Positions 21,851 to 33,839 of a DNA stretch of 64,000 bases are shown one piece after another. This DNA is from Hirsutella rhossiliensis. Its lineage: Eukaryota > Ascomycota > Sordariomycetes > Hypocreales > Ophiocordycipitaceae. Both the position numbers and the translations under genes were made by a program. The stretch is from contig NW_025408679.1 in NCBI RefSeq assembly GCF_020360975.1, forward strand, positions 1,178,001 through 1,242,000, in the 5' to 3' direction. Position 1 is the stretch's first letter, and each line of letters begins with the position of its first letter. The notes under the pieces were generated by a model, which did not search any database, was not told the DNA's origin, and saw only the letters and a program-made list of their open reading frames with translations.

Positions 21851-23719
21851 TACGATTATACTAACGTTAAACGATATCCTTCGTACTATAGTATATTTCG
21901 GAGATTATAGCTAAGACCCTCTTAAATAAGCGGTCGGTTAGGCCTTAATATTTATTTATCTTTAAGTAATCCGTCTAAAGGGTATATCTATTAAGGCTTA
22001 GAATATAAGCGGACGCCTCTTCTACGATCTAAGGATATAAGTATAGGCGCTAGCGTAGACGGCTCCTACGTACTATTCCCTTTACTACTCCGCTAACCCT
22101 AAGCTATCGCCCGTAGTCTATTTTATAGAGTTCGCTAAAATAGGAGACGGGTATAGATAGACTATTACGTAGCTAGTAAAAGCGATATAACCTATTTAAT
22201 AGCTTAGGCCTATCGAAACCGAGCTCCTTAATAATACCGCGGTGCGAGCCTACTAATCCTATAAGCTACGCGAGGGAATCGATAAAGGGTTACTACTTTA
22301 TACCTTAAAAAGAAGTGCCTAGAAAGACTAGACCGATAGTCGCTATCGGTAAGTACTTATAATTATCCTTATCGCGGGCGTATAGGAGGGCCTACGACGT
22401 TAAGATTAGCTAAGAGTATAGTAAGAGTAAGTATAGTAGCTTATATATACGATAATATTTCTACCTAGGCTATAGCTAACGAATATAATCGGCCGGTTAA
22501 GGGCGCTATCGCGAAATAAGTATAGGCTATATACGAGCTCCTCTCTATAGAGCTAGAGGCGCGTCTTTAGCGCGTCTATATACTATCTCGACTTATAGTT
22601 ATATATAATAATCCTTAATTTAGGCACCTTCGTAGGCAGTATACTAAGGTCTTAAAGCTAGTTAATATACTTTTCGTCGTCCTTTTATATCTAGGACTAG
22701 TTAACGTTTAACCTAAGGCTATATACGGCAACGATACTATACTAGTTAGATCGATATTCCCTTAAAATAATTCGAGGACCTACTTAATTTTAGTATCGTC
22801 GTTACTAAAGTCGGTTAGCCTAGGATATAATATCTTAAGAGGCGGTTAAGGACGATCTTATATAAGATAAATATACCGCTATATTAAGCGTCGAGTCTAT
22901 AAACCTTTTTCCTTTCTAGCGACGACTCGCTAATAGAATACCCTTACCCGACTATAGGCTATAGTCGCGTATTTTCCTTATTTTTCGCTAACTAAAGATA
23001 TATAGTACTAGCGACGCTAGCTAGAAGGACTAGTTTAGATCGCACCTAATCTATCTATACTACTAAGAGGTCTATAGGATTTACGTAGATACGTAGGGCT
23101 ATCGCTACTATTACGTTAAGCGGTAGTAGGGGATAGGAACGCTAGGATATAAATAATAGACACGTAACTTAAGTCGAAAGACCGCTATTTAAGTAAGATC
23201 TTCGCTTAGATAGAATATAAGGGGGCAGCTCGGCTCGGTTAAATTATAGGGATAGACTAGCTTAAAGCGGTAAGGTTTCTTTTTCGAGCGAGATATAGTA
23301 TTAAGCTAAAAAGCCGCTACTACTTTTCTTCTATAGTAATACGCTATAGTACTTTAATATAGGCTCCCGTAACTAATTATCCTTCCTATATATTTATACG
23401 ATATAAGAGTACGTATACCGCTTATAATCCTACTAAAAGCGAGCGGCGGCGCTATAATATATCTTTTAAATATATCGTATCTAATCTACTATAAATAGTA
23501 TTTATTTTTAATATTAGGTTATTAAAGCTTTCGCGATAGCTAACGACTTATAGTAGAGACGGAATAAGAAGGTAGTAGATTTAAGTAATGCCCTTATAGT
23601 ATCCGTCTTACTAAGGTTATATTTAAGCTAACGGCTCTTTTAATAGATACCCCTATTTTCTTTCCGTCTTCTAGAGTATAGGGATAAGGATCGCGCCGAT
23701 ACGTCTTAATATAAAAACG
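21851..23719. other. RIP-mutated sequence, no confident gene
   Basis: Almost devoid of CA and TG. A fairly open plus-strand frame runs into the membrane-protein relic from about 22930 and may be its 5' part or a separate dead gene. The region next to 21850 could hold the NLR start and the shared intergenic region, since the two genes diverge. Nothing nameable. Confidence 0.35.
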
Positions 23720-24553
23720 ACTAGCTACTATCGCTCTTACCCGCGTTATACCGTATAGAGTCTAACGATCTAGCCGCCCCTACTCGCTATATTACGACCT
23801 ATATCGAGAAGGAGCTTAACTTACGCCGGCTAACTAGTATTTATAGGTAGCTATAGCTCGCCGGCCGGCCTATGCCGCCGCGTCCGCTATACTACTAGTT
23901 GCTAGTCGGCCGAGAAGTTATTATTATAAAGTAGATAGATATATATCTCGTCTAAACGACGAGCTAGATATTCTTTAAACCTATCCCGCGGTTCTTTCTC
24001 GAGCCGCGCTTCTAGTATAAGTGCCTCTCCTATAGATAAGAGTATAACTACTTAGATAAGGACGTCGATTTCTATAGTACTACTAACGTATACGAGCGGA
24101 GTAGACTTAGGTAGCGTGCGCTTAGCTTCCTCTTCTCCTACGCCGCACTAATTTCTTATAAGAGCGACTTCCTAATTATAAAGGAGAAGTATCTACTTCT
24201 AATAGAAGTTCTATAGCCTAGCTAGAGGACGTTTATCCCGGAGCTATATATAGAGTATATTTACCTAAATATCGACGCGCGGTTCTACTACGGCGAGCTT
24301 CGCTAAGTCGGTTAAATAAGATATATAGTCTCTAGCGAACTCTACGTTATAGCTATACGCCTCGCTAGGATTAGTACGGCGTCTTCTTTTAGGATAATTT
24401 TGCTTAGTTAGCTAGGACGACGGTCTATCGCTATTATCCTAACCGCTATATAGGTCGGGCTTATAACTAAGTCCTTTACTAGAAACGATACTTTCTAGTC
24501 TATATCTTATAGGTTTACTATCTTCTTTATTTTAGTACCCCTTATTACCGCCG
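23720..24553 (+). pseudogene. Fungal membrane-protein relic (DUF6601-like), 5' part
   Basis: With stops read through, the plus strand gives a family I know from many filamentous fungi: NLRRLTSIYR.L.LAGRPMPPRPL, then a GREVII...DIYLV.TT block, FFKPIPRFFLEPRF, FLFSYAALISYKSDFLI and IDARFYYGELR, ending in hydrophobic segments (AIILTAI.VGLITKSF and FFILVPLITA). I believe this is the DUF6601 type, function unknown, with predicted transmembrane helices at the C-terminus; the Pfam name is from memory. Gypsy-1 interrupts the last helix. The start codon is not identified. Confidence 0.6.
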
Positions 24554-25005
24554 TGTAACGACCGGTGTTATTCCTAAGGGATAAACCTATCGAGGGGTTT
24601 ATGTTGGCAGATACAACAGGGCGTAGTCTGAGCAATGATATGTGTGTCACGTTGGTGATAAGTCGGAGGTCGTAGACCGTAGACTATAACCAGGTGATCA
24701 GAATTAGAGATAAATCGTAATAAAGATCTATGTTAAAAGCTAGAGAGCTATCTATCTAAAGAAGTAAAAGTAGGTGGCTATATATATACCCGTAGAGACT
24801 GTCCTTAGATCATGGGCCTAGCTATAATCCCTAACGTTAGATCGTATAGAGCGCAGTGATCTCGTTAATCCTAGATTACTTAGATCTCTGCGATCCCCTC
24901 GATCCTATATCTATTAGATGGTCGTGCCGACTATTTATCCGTTAAACCGTGTCACGTGCTTGACGACGGTCGACCGTTAGCGGCCTAGTGGCCGTGGTCG
25001 TAACA
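24554..25005 (-). repeat. Gypsy-1 3' LTR (left)
   Basis: 452 bp, TGTAACG...CGTAACA. The first 200 bases keep CA and TG (e.g. GTGTGTCACGTTGGTGATA), while the matching bases in the other LTR are TA. The antisense gene starts 143 bp beyond this LTR, so the LTR may supply its promoter. Confidence 0.93.
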
Positions 25006-25010
25006 CGATG

Positions 25011-25024
25011 TCTCCCCTCCTTTT
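25011..25024 (-). other. Gypsy-1 polypurine tract
   Basis: The plus strand TCTCCCCTCCTTTT is a 14-nt pure purine run on the minus strand next to the 3' LTR. It confirms the minus orientation of the element. Confidence 0.75.
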
Positions 25025-25147
25025 AGTCTTGTCCGCAAGACCTACTGCAGCTGCCTTAGCCGCCGTGTATAAATATACCCTTGTCGCGTCGTGCGTAAGT
25101 GTGTCGTTCCTTGTCTCTTTATCCTTTCGGGATGTGCTGCTAATAGT

Positions 25148-25826
25148 ATGTCTAGTCGTGTACTAAAAAATCGTTCCCGAAAAGCCTCTAAGCGCGCTGC
25201 TCTTGCCGAACACATCGACTTAAGTAGAGATCCTGCCGATATGCCGTGCACTCGATGCTTTAAGGCGAAGAAGACGAATTATCGGACAGCCGAAAATTCT
25301 TCGCGCTGCAATAATTGTATTGCTAGTGGTCGTCCCTATTGTGATGGTGTTTTGGTGGCCTCTTCTTATAGGTGTCTTCTAATTCTTTCTGCGCGTGGTG
25401 GCTAACGTATTTCTTTTAGTGACTAAATTATTAGCGGAGCAGCGTAGGCTGCATTCCGAAGAGGAGGAAGCTGGGGAAGCCTTGTTAGAGCTTTAGGCAT
25501 AGCTTGCGAATCTTTAGTCGCAAATGTCTATCGCCGTTAATCGTTTAGCTCGTATCCGGAAGATTCGGAATCGTGCGAAGGAAAAGAGTTCCGAGTTATT
25601 TCGTCGTAGTATCTAAGAAGTAGATGCCGGGGATGGCGTTTTGCCTGCGCTCGATGCGCATAAGCATTAGGTGGCAAATAACTTGCAATCGTTAGGCGTT
25701 CCTAACAAGGCGAATTGGTCCTTGTTCGGTGTTAGTGAGGAGTTTGCGGATCTTAGTCCTTTGATCCCCCTTAAACCTTCTAGTGAAATTGTCGAAGCAG
25801 AGAGCCGCAGTAGGTTAAGTGCTTAA
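25148..25826 (+). pseudogene. Antisense accessory gene of gypsy-1 (Cys-cluster protein, one intron)
   Basis: Plus strand, opposite to gag-pol. Exon 1 is 25148-25346 and starts MSSRVLKNRSRKASKRAA. It carries a cysteine cluster C-x2-C-x16-C-x2-C-x7-C beginning MPCTRC. A putative 73-nt intron (25347-25419) has GTGTTT as donor, a fungal branch site GCTAAC (25401-25406) and a TTTTAG acceptor. Splicing puts exon 2 (25420-25826) in phase, giving about 201 residues with a charged, coiled-coil-like middle (LLAEQRRLHSEEEEAGE). Five in-frame stops, all TAG or TAA where CAG or CAA is expected, lie in exon 2 (near 25492, 25498, 25512, 25614 and 25668). The cluster resembles small Cys-rich fungal proteins of unknown function, possibly zinc-binding. 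Role in the element unknown. Confidence 0.72.
25347..25419 (+). other. Putative spliceosomal intron in the antisense gene of gypsy-1
   Basis: 73 nt, GT...AG, with branch-like GCTAAC 14 nt before the acceptor. It separates two open segments in different frames, and splicing joins them in phase 1. The donor GTGTTT is weaker than the fungal GTRNGT consensus. Confidence 0.6.
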
Positions 25827-25999
25827 GTGGTTCCTAGGTATTTTCCTCTAGTCCGTATCCCTTCTACTTAATAAGGTATTCTTATTGCTAACCTTGTTTT
25901 CTTATGTCTAGTATTTGTTCTGCTTTATATTCTTAATCGTCGTCGACTTCGATTTTTTCCTATAGTTTAGCGTTTCGTAGCGCTAGTTCTAATAATAAG

Positions 26000-28900
26000 A
26001 TATAAAATATCGGGTATATCCGCATTATTGTTAGTAGCGAAAGTTCGTAGTTAACTTTTAAAATGGTTTTCTTAACCTTAAACGGTCTAAGTTTCTTGAA
26101 ATCTAATTTATTGCTTGGTCGTTTTATTTTAATGTTTCGTCGTACGAGGTAGACTATATCTCCCTCTCGAAAGATTAGTCCCTATAATCTTTTCCGATTA
26201 TAGTAAGTGGACATTCGTTCTCTAACGAATTAAAGTTCTTATTGCATTTCTTTATGCAATTTTCGTAGCTAATCTGCTTATAGTATCGCTCGTTCCGCTT
26301 ATGGTCCTTATCGAGTGACCTTGAATGCTTCTAGGTTATATCCGTAATTGGCGTATGCTGGTAAGAGCTTAGTTGTTTCCGTGACTAAGCTGTTATAAGC
26401 TAGTTGCGCTATTAGTAGCTATTTAACCTAATCGTTTTGTTCGTAGCTAATATAGCATCGTAAATATTATTTAAGCGTTTAGTTAAGTCGTTCTATTTGT
26501 CTATCTATTTATAGGTAATAAGCTATGCTAAGCTTATGTTTCGTCCCTAATTATGCTATAAGAGCTTGCCAAAACTTGGCTATAAATGTGCTTCCTCTAT
26601 TAGAGACAATCTCGTTCGGTAGTCCGTGATTGCTAACAATTGTTCGTAGGAACATATATACTAGCTCTTCCGCATTGCTTGCTTCTTTATACGGTAAAAA
26701 GTACCCGTACTTCGTTAGTCTATCGGTAATAACGAATATACTGTCGTACTTAACGTTAGTTATAGGTTCTTTTAATAGTAGTAGCTTTATAATATAGTCG
26801 AAAGCTATCGAATCCTATGGTTTTTCTAGTACTAGTAGCGGTTGCAATTCTCCGTATAGTTTATATCGTTTAGCTTTGCTTCGTGCGCAAAGTTCGCATT
26901 CTTTAATAACTTATCGTACTGCTTCCTTAAGCTATAGGAAGTTATATTATCGTTTGATCCGTTCTATTATTCTTCGGATTCCTTGGTGTCTATATGTTGG
27001 ATATTCGTGTATGTCTTATATAACTTTATCTCGTAATTCTAGTAATATCTAGATTTTGTTTTTGTATATTGGAACTTCTAAATATTCTATATCGCATCCG
27101 TTTAGTGCTTCGTGTTCTTTTGTCTATTTTAGGATCTTCTAGTATATCGAGTTGTCGGGTTATACTTTAAATATTGTGTTTAGCTGTCGTTGCTAGTAGT
27201 TCCCGTTTTCGTTGATTTCTAGGAGCTGTCCTTTCGCTGTAGGTGCCCCTATGTCGTAGTTACTTCGTCGACTAAGGGCATTAGCTCGACCGTTTTCTAT
27301 TCCTTTTCTATAGATTATTTCGTAGTCGAATTCTAATAAGTATTCGGCCTATCGGATCTATCGTCCGTTTAACTATTGCGTCGTTGCAAAATATAAGATA
27401 TTCTTGTGGTCTATATAGACCTTAACTTTATATTTACTTCCGAGAAGGTAGTGTCGAAATTCCTTAAAAGCTTAAATGATTACGAGGAATTCTTTGTCGT
27501 AGATAGGGTAATTAAGTTCTGCGCTATATAGCTTCTTCGAATAGAATGCAATCGGTCGTAGTCTTCCTTTATCGTCTTTTTATCCGATTTATGCTCCTAG
27601 AGCAAAGTCTAATATATCGGTTTCGAGTTCGATTTATCGTTCTAGATCGAAGGTAGTTAAGACTAGTTCTTGCGTAATCGTAGTCTTAATGCATTCGAAA
27701 GCTTCGTTGGCTTTATCGTCCTATATAAATTCTTTTTCCTTCTTCGTTAAGTCGTATAGTAGTGCTATAATCTTTCCGAAATCTTTAATAAATCGTCGGT
27801 AGTAATTTATAAATCCTAGGAAACTTTATACGTCCTTAACGTTCTTTAGCGTTGGCTATTCTTTAACTAAGTTGATCTTATCTTATTATATCCGTATCTC
27901 TCCTAGTAAGATCGTATGTCCGAGGAAGTCTACTTCCTATATATAGAACTTGCTTTTCTCTAGTTTAACTAGTAACTTCGCATTCTAAAGTGCGCGGAGT
28001 ACCTTATAGACGTGTTCCTTGTGTTCTTCTAGGGTGTCCGAGAAGATTAGGATATTATCTAGATATACTACTACAAAGATATCTAAGTGTTCGCGTAGGA
28101 TATTGTTGATTATCCGTTAGAAGGTAGCTGGTGTATTTATAAGTCTAAATAGTATTACTAGATATTCGAATAGTCCGAATTTCGTTCTAAAGGCTATTAT
28201 CTATTCGCGTCCCTTTTTTATACGTATTAAGTTATAGGCGCCTTTAAGGTCGAGGGCTATAAACTATTTTTTGCTGTGCAGTCGATCTCGTAGTTCCGAT
28301 ATAAGCGGTAATAGTATTCGGTCCTTTATTATAATATCGTTTAGGCGTCTATAGTCGATAACTAGTCGTAGCTTACCGTTTTTCTTTAGAATAAATATAA
28401 CTAGATAGCCTGCTTCGGATATTGATGTTCGTATATATCCTTTTCGTAGATTCTCGTCGAGGTAGTCGCGTAGCGTTTATAGTTGCTTTTCGTTTAGGTT
28501 ATAGATTTTATAGAACGTCGGCGTTGTTCTATCCTTAAGATAAATTTCGTGGTCCTATTAGCTATGTTCGGGTAACCTTATCTCGAGTTCTTCCTTAAAG
28601 AGTTTGTCGTATTTCCGGTATTCCTAGGGGATGTTCTTTATTCTGTCTTATAGGCTTTGTTCTTTCTTTTAAGAGCTAGTTTCTCTTAACTCGAGCTCTT
28701 TATTAATTTATTTAAGGTCTTTCCTTAGAGTAGCAATAACTCTTCGGATCTTTATGTTATATCCTTTGTTCTATTTATATCGGATGCTAGGTTATATAGC
28801 CGTGTTGGTTAGTACGTGGGTCTTATTAGTCGATTTTGTTATATCCGCCGGTTCGGTTGCTGTTTTCGTTTATATCGCTAAAGCCCGTAATGATTTGCTT

Positions 28901-31900
28901 AAACGGTTATCCCTTTTGTCCTATTTAGTGGCTAAATCATCGCAAAATTTTGCTTTCTCCTAAATCTGCTGGTCCTAGAAACTTACGTCTTCGTTCTAAC
29001 GTAGCTAGCCAGTTTTCTAGTTAATTAGTAGGTTGCTCTCCTATAGCTATAGAAGCCCTAATATAAGGTCGTGTTCTCTAATATCTATAATATCGAAGTT
29101 GACTTATTCGTCGTGGCCCTAGATATTAATATCGAGGTAATTAATCTCTATATTAATAATTCCGTTGTTATAGTTAAAGGCCTCTCCTTTGATATTCGTA
29201 AGTTTATATAGATCCTTCTTATATCTCTATATAAGTCGGTAACGATTAACGACTCTAGGTGAAACGTAATTGCCTATCGCGCCGTAGTCTAAAAGTATGC
29301 GTGCGTGATATCCCGCGATATAGATATCTAATACCATTTGGTCGCCATAGCTTGCCGTTGCTATACATAGGGTCCTTAGATCTTATCGTGTCGTGCTAGT
29401 CTATAGCCCTTTTATAGATAGCGTACCTCGTTTTTTGCCTAGTCCTTATTCGTTTTATTTAGGTATTCTTCTTCGATTTATTGTTAATATCGTTTCTTTA
29501 CGTTTTTATCGCGTAGTGTCGTGTCGGAGCTTAAGAGACTGATTTCTTATAGCTAATCGAAGATTTCTTATTTCTCGACGCTATATCGTTTGCATTATAC
29601 TACTTCGTAGTTAATTGCGTACTATGCTTCGTAATTCTATTCGTTTTCGTACTAAAGGTCGAGTTTTTGTTCTACGTCTTTCTGTTTTTTGCGTAGTATT
29701 TCCGTGTTAATTTTTCCTTGGTCGAATACGGCTTATAGCCTTCGTACGTGTTGCTAATAATCTTTTAGTGCACCGTTGTGTCGTTTATGCTATGCTCGTG
29801 CTTTTTCGTGTTTATAAACTCTATAGTTTAGGTGTGCGTATTCGTTATAATCTTCTTTATCGTATTTAATTCGTTGCGTAAGTCTTTAAAAGATTGATAG
29901 TTCGGATATCTTAGAGCGAGTAGCGTTATGCTATTCTTCTATTTTAGCGTGTTTATGGATTTCGCATGTCTCCGAAAGATATCTCGTTAATAAACCGTAA
30001 TCATCGCGGCATTTAAGTGGCGTGCCGTAATCGGGTTCCAATAATATAACTTAGTCGTTCGGGTAGCGTTAATCGATTTTCTAGTAGTCTAGTTCTATGC
30101 TTAAGTAGGGTTTCGAAAGTACTTATCCCTCGAACCTAACCGGGAAGGCGTCGTATCGTGCCTTTATCTAGAAGTGTGTCATGCAATCTAGGTAGACGTA
30201 TAATATCCATGAAATATGCTTATGGTGCTTATAAGTAAGTAGTGTTTATGGATCGTCTCTAAATTCTCCTCGTGGTTGCTATTCTCGTTATAGAGCTATA
30301 AAGGTGTCGACTGCGGCGATAGCTATAGCGTAGTCTCCTCTACGTGGTGCCGGTTAATATCGAATTAATGTAGCTTATTAGTTTTCCGTGAGAATTTAAG
30401 GTGTTTATTAGGTTCTAATTTTAAGCATTTCTTTGAATTCTTCGAAGTATAGAGCGTGTTCTCTAATCGTGGCATTTTCCCTTAGTAGCGAGGGTGGTGG
30501 TACGAGTTCGTTCTCGTCTTCCGTTTCTCCGGGTATTTCTTATTCTTTAGAGCTTATATCGTCGACACTTCGTTGTTCCTCCTCGGGTTATTGTCCGAGT
30601 TTCGTGAGTATAAGGGCTGCGTCCGTGTCTTCTTTGTTATGTTGTTTATAGACTACCCGTCGTTGTTGTCGATTTTTGTTTCGCATATCTTCCTAGAATC
30701 GTTTGCCGTTCTTCCTAATCTAGTCTTAGGAGACTCCTTTAGGATAGGGGTATTCCGGTTCTGCGAATTTAACTTATCTCTATATTTTAGGATCCCTTCG
30801 TTGCATTATTGCAAGGGTCTTCTTTAGTGGCTTTAGGAACTATCCGGTACCGTTTTTATCGCTTAAGTATACCGTGCATTCGTCGTCGTAGTATGTAGTC
30901 TAACTAAGGAGTTTATGCTTTAGTTCCTATCTGTTAGTAGCGTTTAGGTGTTTCTTACCTTCTAGGGCTGGTGCCTAGTGGGTTTTCTTCTCCTTGCGGG
31001 GTTGTCTGCATTCTTTAGAGTAATGTCTAAGTTTCCCGCAGTTAAAACACTTTCCTTTGCTTTTTTGTGTTGCATCTAGGTCTATCCTGCCTAGGTTAGT
31101 TATATGGGCGTAGGCAATAGGAGTTTCGCGCTTCTTTTTATAGTTAGCGCGTCGGTTAAAGTTGTTCCTATAGGAAGGGTTCTAGTTTCCTCTTCCTTAT
31201 TTCTTTTCTTAGCGTCGCGCATACTATCTATCGTCGATTCGTACTGCTATAGCAATATAGTCCGAGAGGTTATTAGGTCGATTTTCCTTATAAAGTTCGT
31301 CCTTAACTTCTTCTTTAAGCCCGTCGTAGAATCGTAATATAAGAGGTTCGTCGTCCCAATTAAGCTTTAAGGTGACTTAACGGAACTTCGCAGCATAATC
31401 CGATGCTAAGATCCTTTGTCGGAGTTCTCGAAGTTTCTATTCGGCTTCTCGTTCCTCGTCGGTTATTCCGAATACCTTCGTAATAGCTTCTTCGAATCCT
31501 TAGAAACTAGTAAAGACTTCGTCTATCTCGTTGTCTCGTCGCGCTGGTTGGTTGTCGAGAAAGTCCCTTATAATAGGTCTAAACTAAGCGAGTGCCGTTC
31601 TAGATAAACAATTTCCTACGTAGAGTACCTTTTCGACTAGGTCCGAGAGTTTAGTAGGATAAAACCGGTGGTAGGCCTTAAGTTAGGTGAGAAAGTCTCG
31701 AAGCGTGCCGTGAGTACCGTCGAATGGTCCTGGCTGTTTTAGTTTAACTGCTTCTCCGAGGTCCCTAACTTATCCGTTGCCTCCTCCGTTCCTAAGTAAC
31801 TATACCTTATATCGAAGGGCGATAATTTCGCGCATTATGTCCTAAGGCGATATGGTGGCTCTAGAGTTGGTTGATCTAGTTTGCTATGCAGGCATATTGA
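26000..31900 (-). pseudogene. Gypsy-1 gag-pol relic
   Basis: Minus strand. The Gag zinc knuckle CFNCGKLRHYSKEC (C-x2-C-x4-H-x4-C) is intact at 31008-31049. The polymerase site reads YLDN at 28045-28068, where YLDD is expected; the Asp to Asn change is a RIP-type G to A. RNase H sequence DHKNILYFAT lies at about 27370-27420. Integrase motifs SNRGSTFIAKFWQAL and TDGQTERLNQ-like sequence lie at about 26480-26690. Plus-strand CA loss appears as G to A on the coding strand, so few stops arise and frames are long but missense-rich. The gag start and protease were not placed. Confidence 0.88.
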
Positions 31901-31956
31901 CAGTTGCGATATTACTTAGAGTAACGCGGTATTGTACTAAATAAGAGCTTTTAACG

Positions 31957-32408
31957 TATAACGACCGGTGTTATTCCTAAGGGATAAACCTATCGAGGGG
32001 TTTATATTGGCAGATATAATAGGGCGTGGTCTAAGCAATAATATATATATTACGTTAGTAATAAGTCGGAGGTCGTAGACCGTAGACTATAACCAGGTAA
32101 TTAGAATTAGAGATAAATCGTAATAAAGATCTATGTTAAAAGCTAGAGAGCTATCTATCTAAAGAAGTGAAAGTGGGTGGCTATATATATACCCGTAGAG
32201 ACTGTCCTTGGATCATGGGCCTGGCCATGATCCCTAACGTTGGATCGTATAGAGCGCAGTGATCTCGTTGATCCTAGATCACTTAGATCTCTGCGATCCC
32301 CTCGATCCTATATCTATTAGATGGTCGTGCCGACTATTTATCCGTTAGACCGTGTTACGTGCTTGACGACGGTCGACCGTTAGCGGCCCAGTGGCCGTGG
32401 TCGTAACA
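31957..32408 (-). repeat. Gypsy-1 5' LTR (right)
   Basis: 452 bp, identical length to its partner, TATAACG...CGTAACA. The first base pair of the terminus (TG) is mutated to TA. Followed by the CGCCG duplication. Confidence 0.93.
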
Positions 32409-32500
32409 CGCCGGGCTTATCGTTTTAGCATTCTTTATATTTTTATCTAGAACTAGGTCGGGACTATAGGGTATAAAAAGAGATAGCTCTAAAACATCTT
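32409..32500 (+). pseudogene. DUF6601-like relic, 3' end after gypsy-1
   Basis: After the CGCCG duplication the frame continues GLIVLAFFIFLSRTRSGL, completing the hydrophobic segment cut at 24553. Excising gypsy-1 and one duplication copy restores the codon phase exactly. A TAG follows near 32475. Confidence 0.6.
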
Positions 32501-33839
32501 AAATTATTTCTAGAGGGTATAATAAATAAATAATACCCTTACTAAGAGTAGATACCTACTTACCTATATTTCTACTAAGTAGAGGTATATATAAGTAAGG
32601 ATATATAAAGTAATTATAGAGTAAAGTAAAGCTAATAAGTTAGCTACTAGTACTTAGATATACTTTAAAGCTAAACCTAGTACTTTTATATTTACTATTA
32701 GTAGACTTAGTTTAATATATTAAGGCTATTTAGTTTTACGTTTTCTTTAGTATCGCGATAGTCTTAGGGTAGTACTTATACTTACTATCTATAGATACCT
32801 AGGTAGGTATTATAGGTAATATATAGTAAAAGTATAGCGCGTATAGTATAATAAGTCTATAAATCGAGTGCCCTTATTCTTTATATCTATATACTTTACG
32901 TATACCCTAAAAATCTAGAATAAACCTTATACTATACTTTCCTAGAGAGCCTACGATAATAGAAAAAGATATATATTAAAGCTTAACCTTAGACCGTAGT
33001 AATAGTAACCTTATATATAGCGAATCTTTAGTTAAGGCTCTAAGTGCTCCTAATATAGTATAGAAAATAATTACTATATATATATCCTATAGTCCTTAGT
33101 ATATCTAAGAGTGCTTTACTTATATATATTCGGCCCCTCTAGATACTTATATCGGGATCGCTCTATATATATAATATACGTTTAAGCAGCGCCTCCTTAC
33201 CTAGGGCGAGGAGGTACCTCTTATACTATACCTAAGTATAAAAATACTTCTTCTTTACTAGAATATATATTAAGGACCGGTTTAGTAGATTCGCTACTAC
33301 GTATATAAACTAGCTATTGCACTTAAGGGAAACGCGGACGCGACCTAACTTAGCTTATTACTCGATAGCTAGCATCCCCTATTAACCCTCCTACTCTACC
33401 TTAGCGCTTTTAAACGCTTCCCTATACTTTATAGTCGCCCGAATTTATATTTATATAGCCTTCCTATAATATCTTACCTCGCTTATAGGTATCCGCTATA
33501 CCTATTTATTACTTTATTATAGCGTCGTCGCGCTATCTACGTAGCGCCGGATTAAATAGCTACTTTATCGGAATATAATAGCAATATAATCGCGCGCTAC
33601 CCCTTAAGCAGCTCTCTAGACTATCTAAAGAAGTTACTTTAGGATATAAAGGAGCTATATATATTAATCTCTAGTTTATATAATAACGCTATCGACGGCT
33701 CTATAGATAATCGCTAGAATATAGTATCTTATCTCCTAACTAGCTTAATAGAAATAGAAGTAGCTTTTATTCTTTAGTCGAAAATTAGTAGTCGTAACGT
33801 GGCCTCTAAGCTAGCGCTTCTCTTTAGATATATCTAAAG
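32501..33839. other. RIP-mutated sequence, nothing recognised
   Basis: TA-rich block between the membrane-protein relic and the FunK1 relic. Both strands are full of TAG/TAA, and I found no domain signature. The right end may include the 5' part of the FunK1 gene. Confidence 0.35.

Larger units (their letters stand above)
24554..32408 (-). mobile_element. Gypsy-1: full-length Ty3/gypsy retrotransposon with antisense accessory gene
   Basis: 7855 bp with 452-bp LTRs (24554-25005 and 31957-32408) and a perfect target-site duplication CGCCG (24549-24553 and 32409-32413). gag-pol lies on the minus strand, in gypsy order gag, RT, RNase H, integrase. A purine tract (AAAAGGAGGGGAGA on the minus strand) abuts the left, 3' LTR. 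An intron-containing gene lies on the opposite strand between integrase and 3' LTR. The interior has lost CA on the plus strand but kept TG, so RIP struck mainly one strand. It is the youngest-looking gypsy here and matches copy A (1-4949) without net indels. Confidence 0.95.

Noticed and set aside
28754..31607. Plus-strand hydrophobic ORFs within gypsy-1
   Set aside because: They are antisense shadows of gag-pol. Unlike 25148-25826 they have no domain pattern and no CAG-to-TAG stop pattern.
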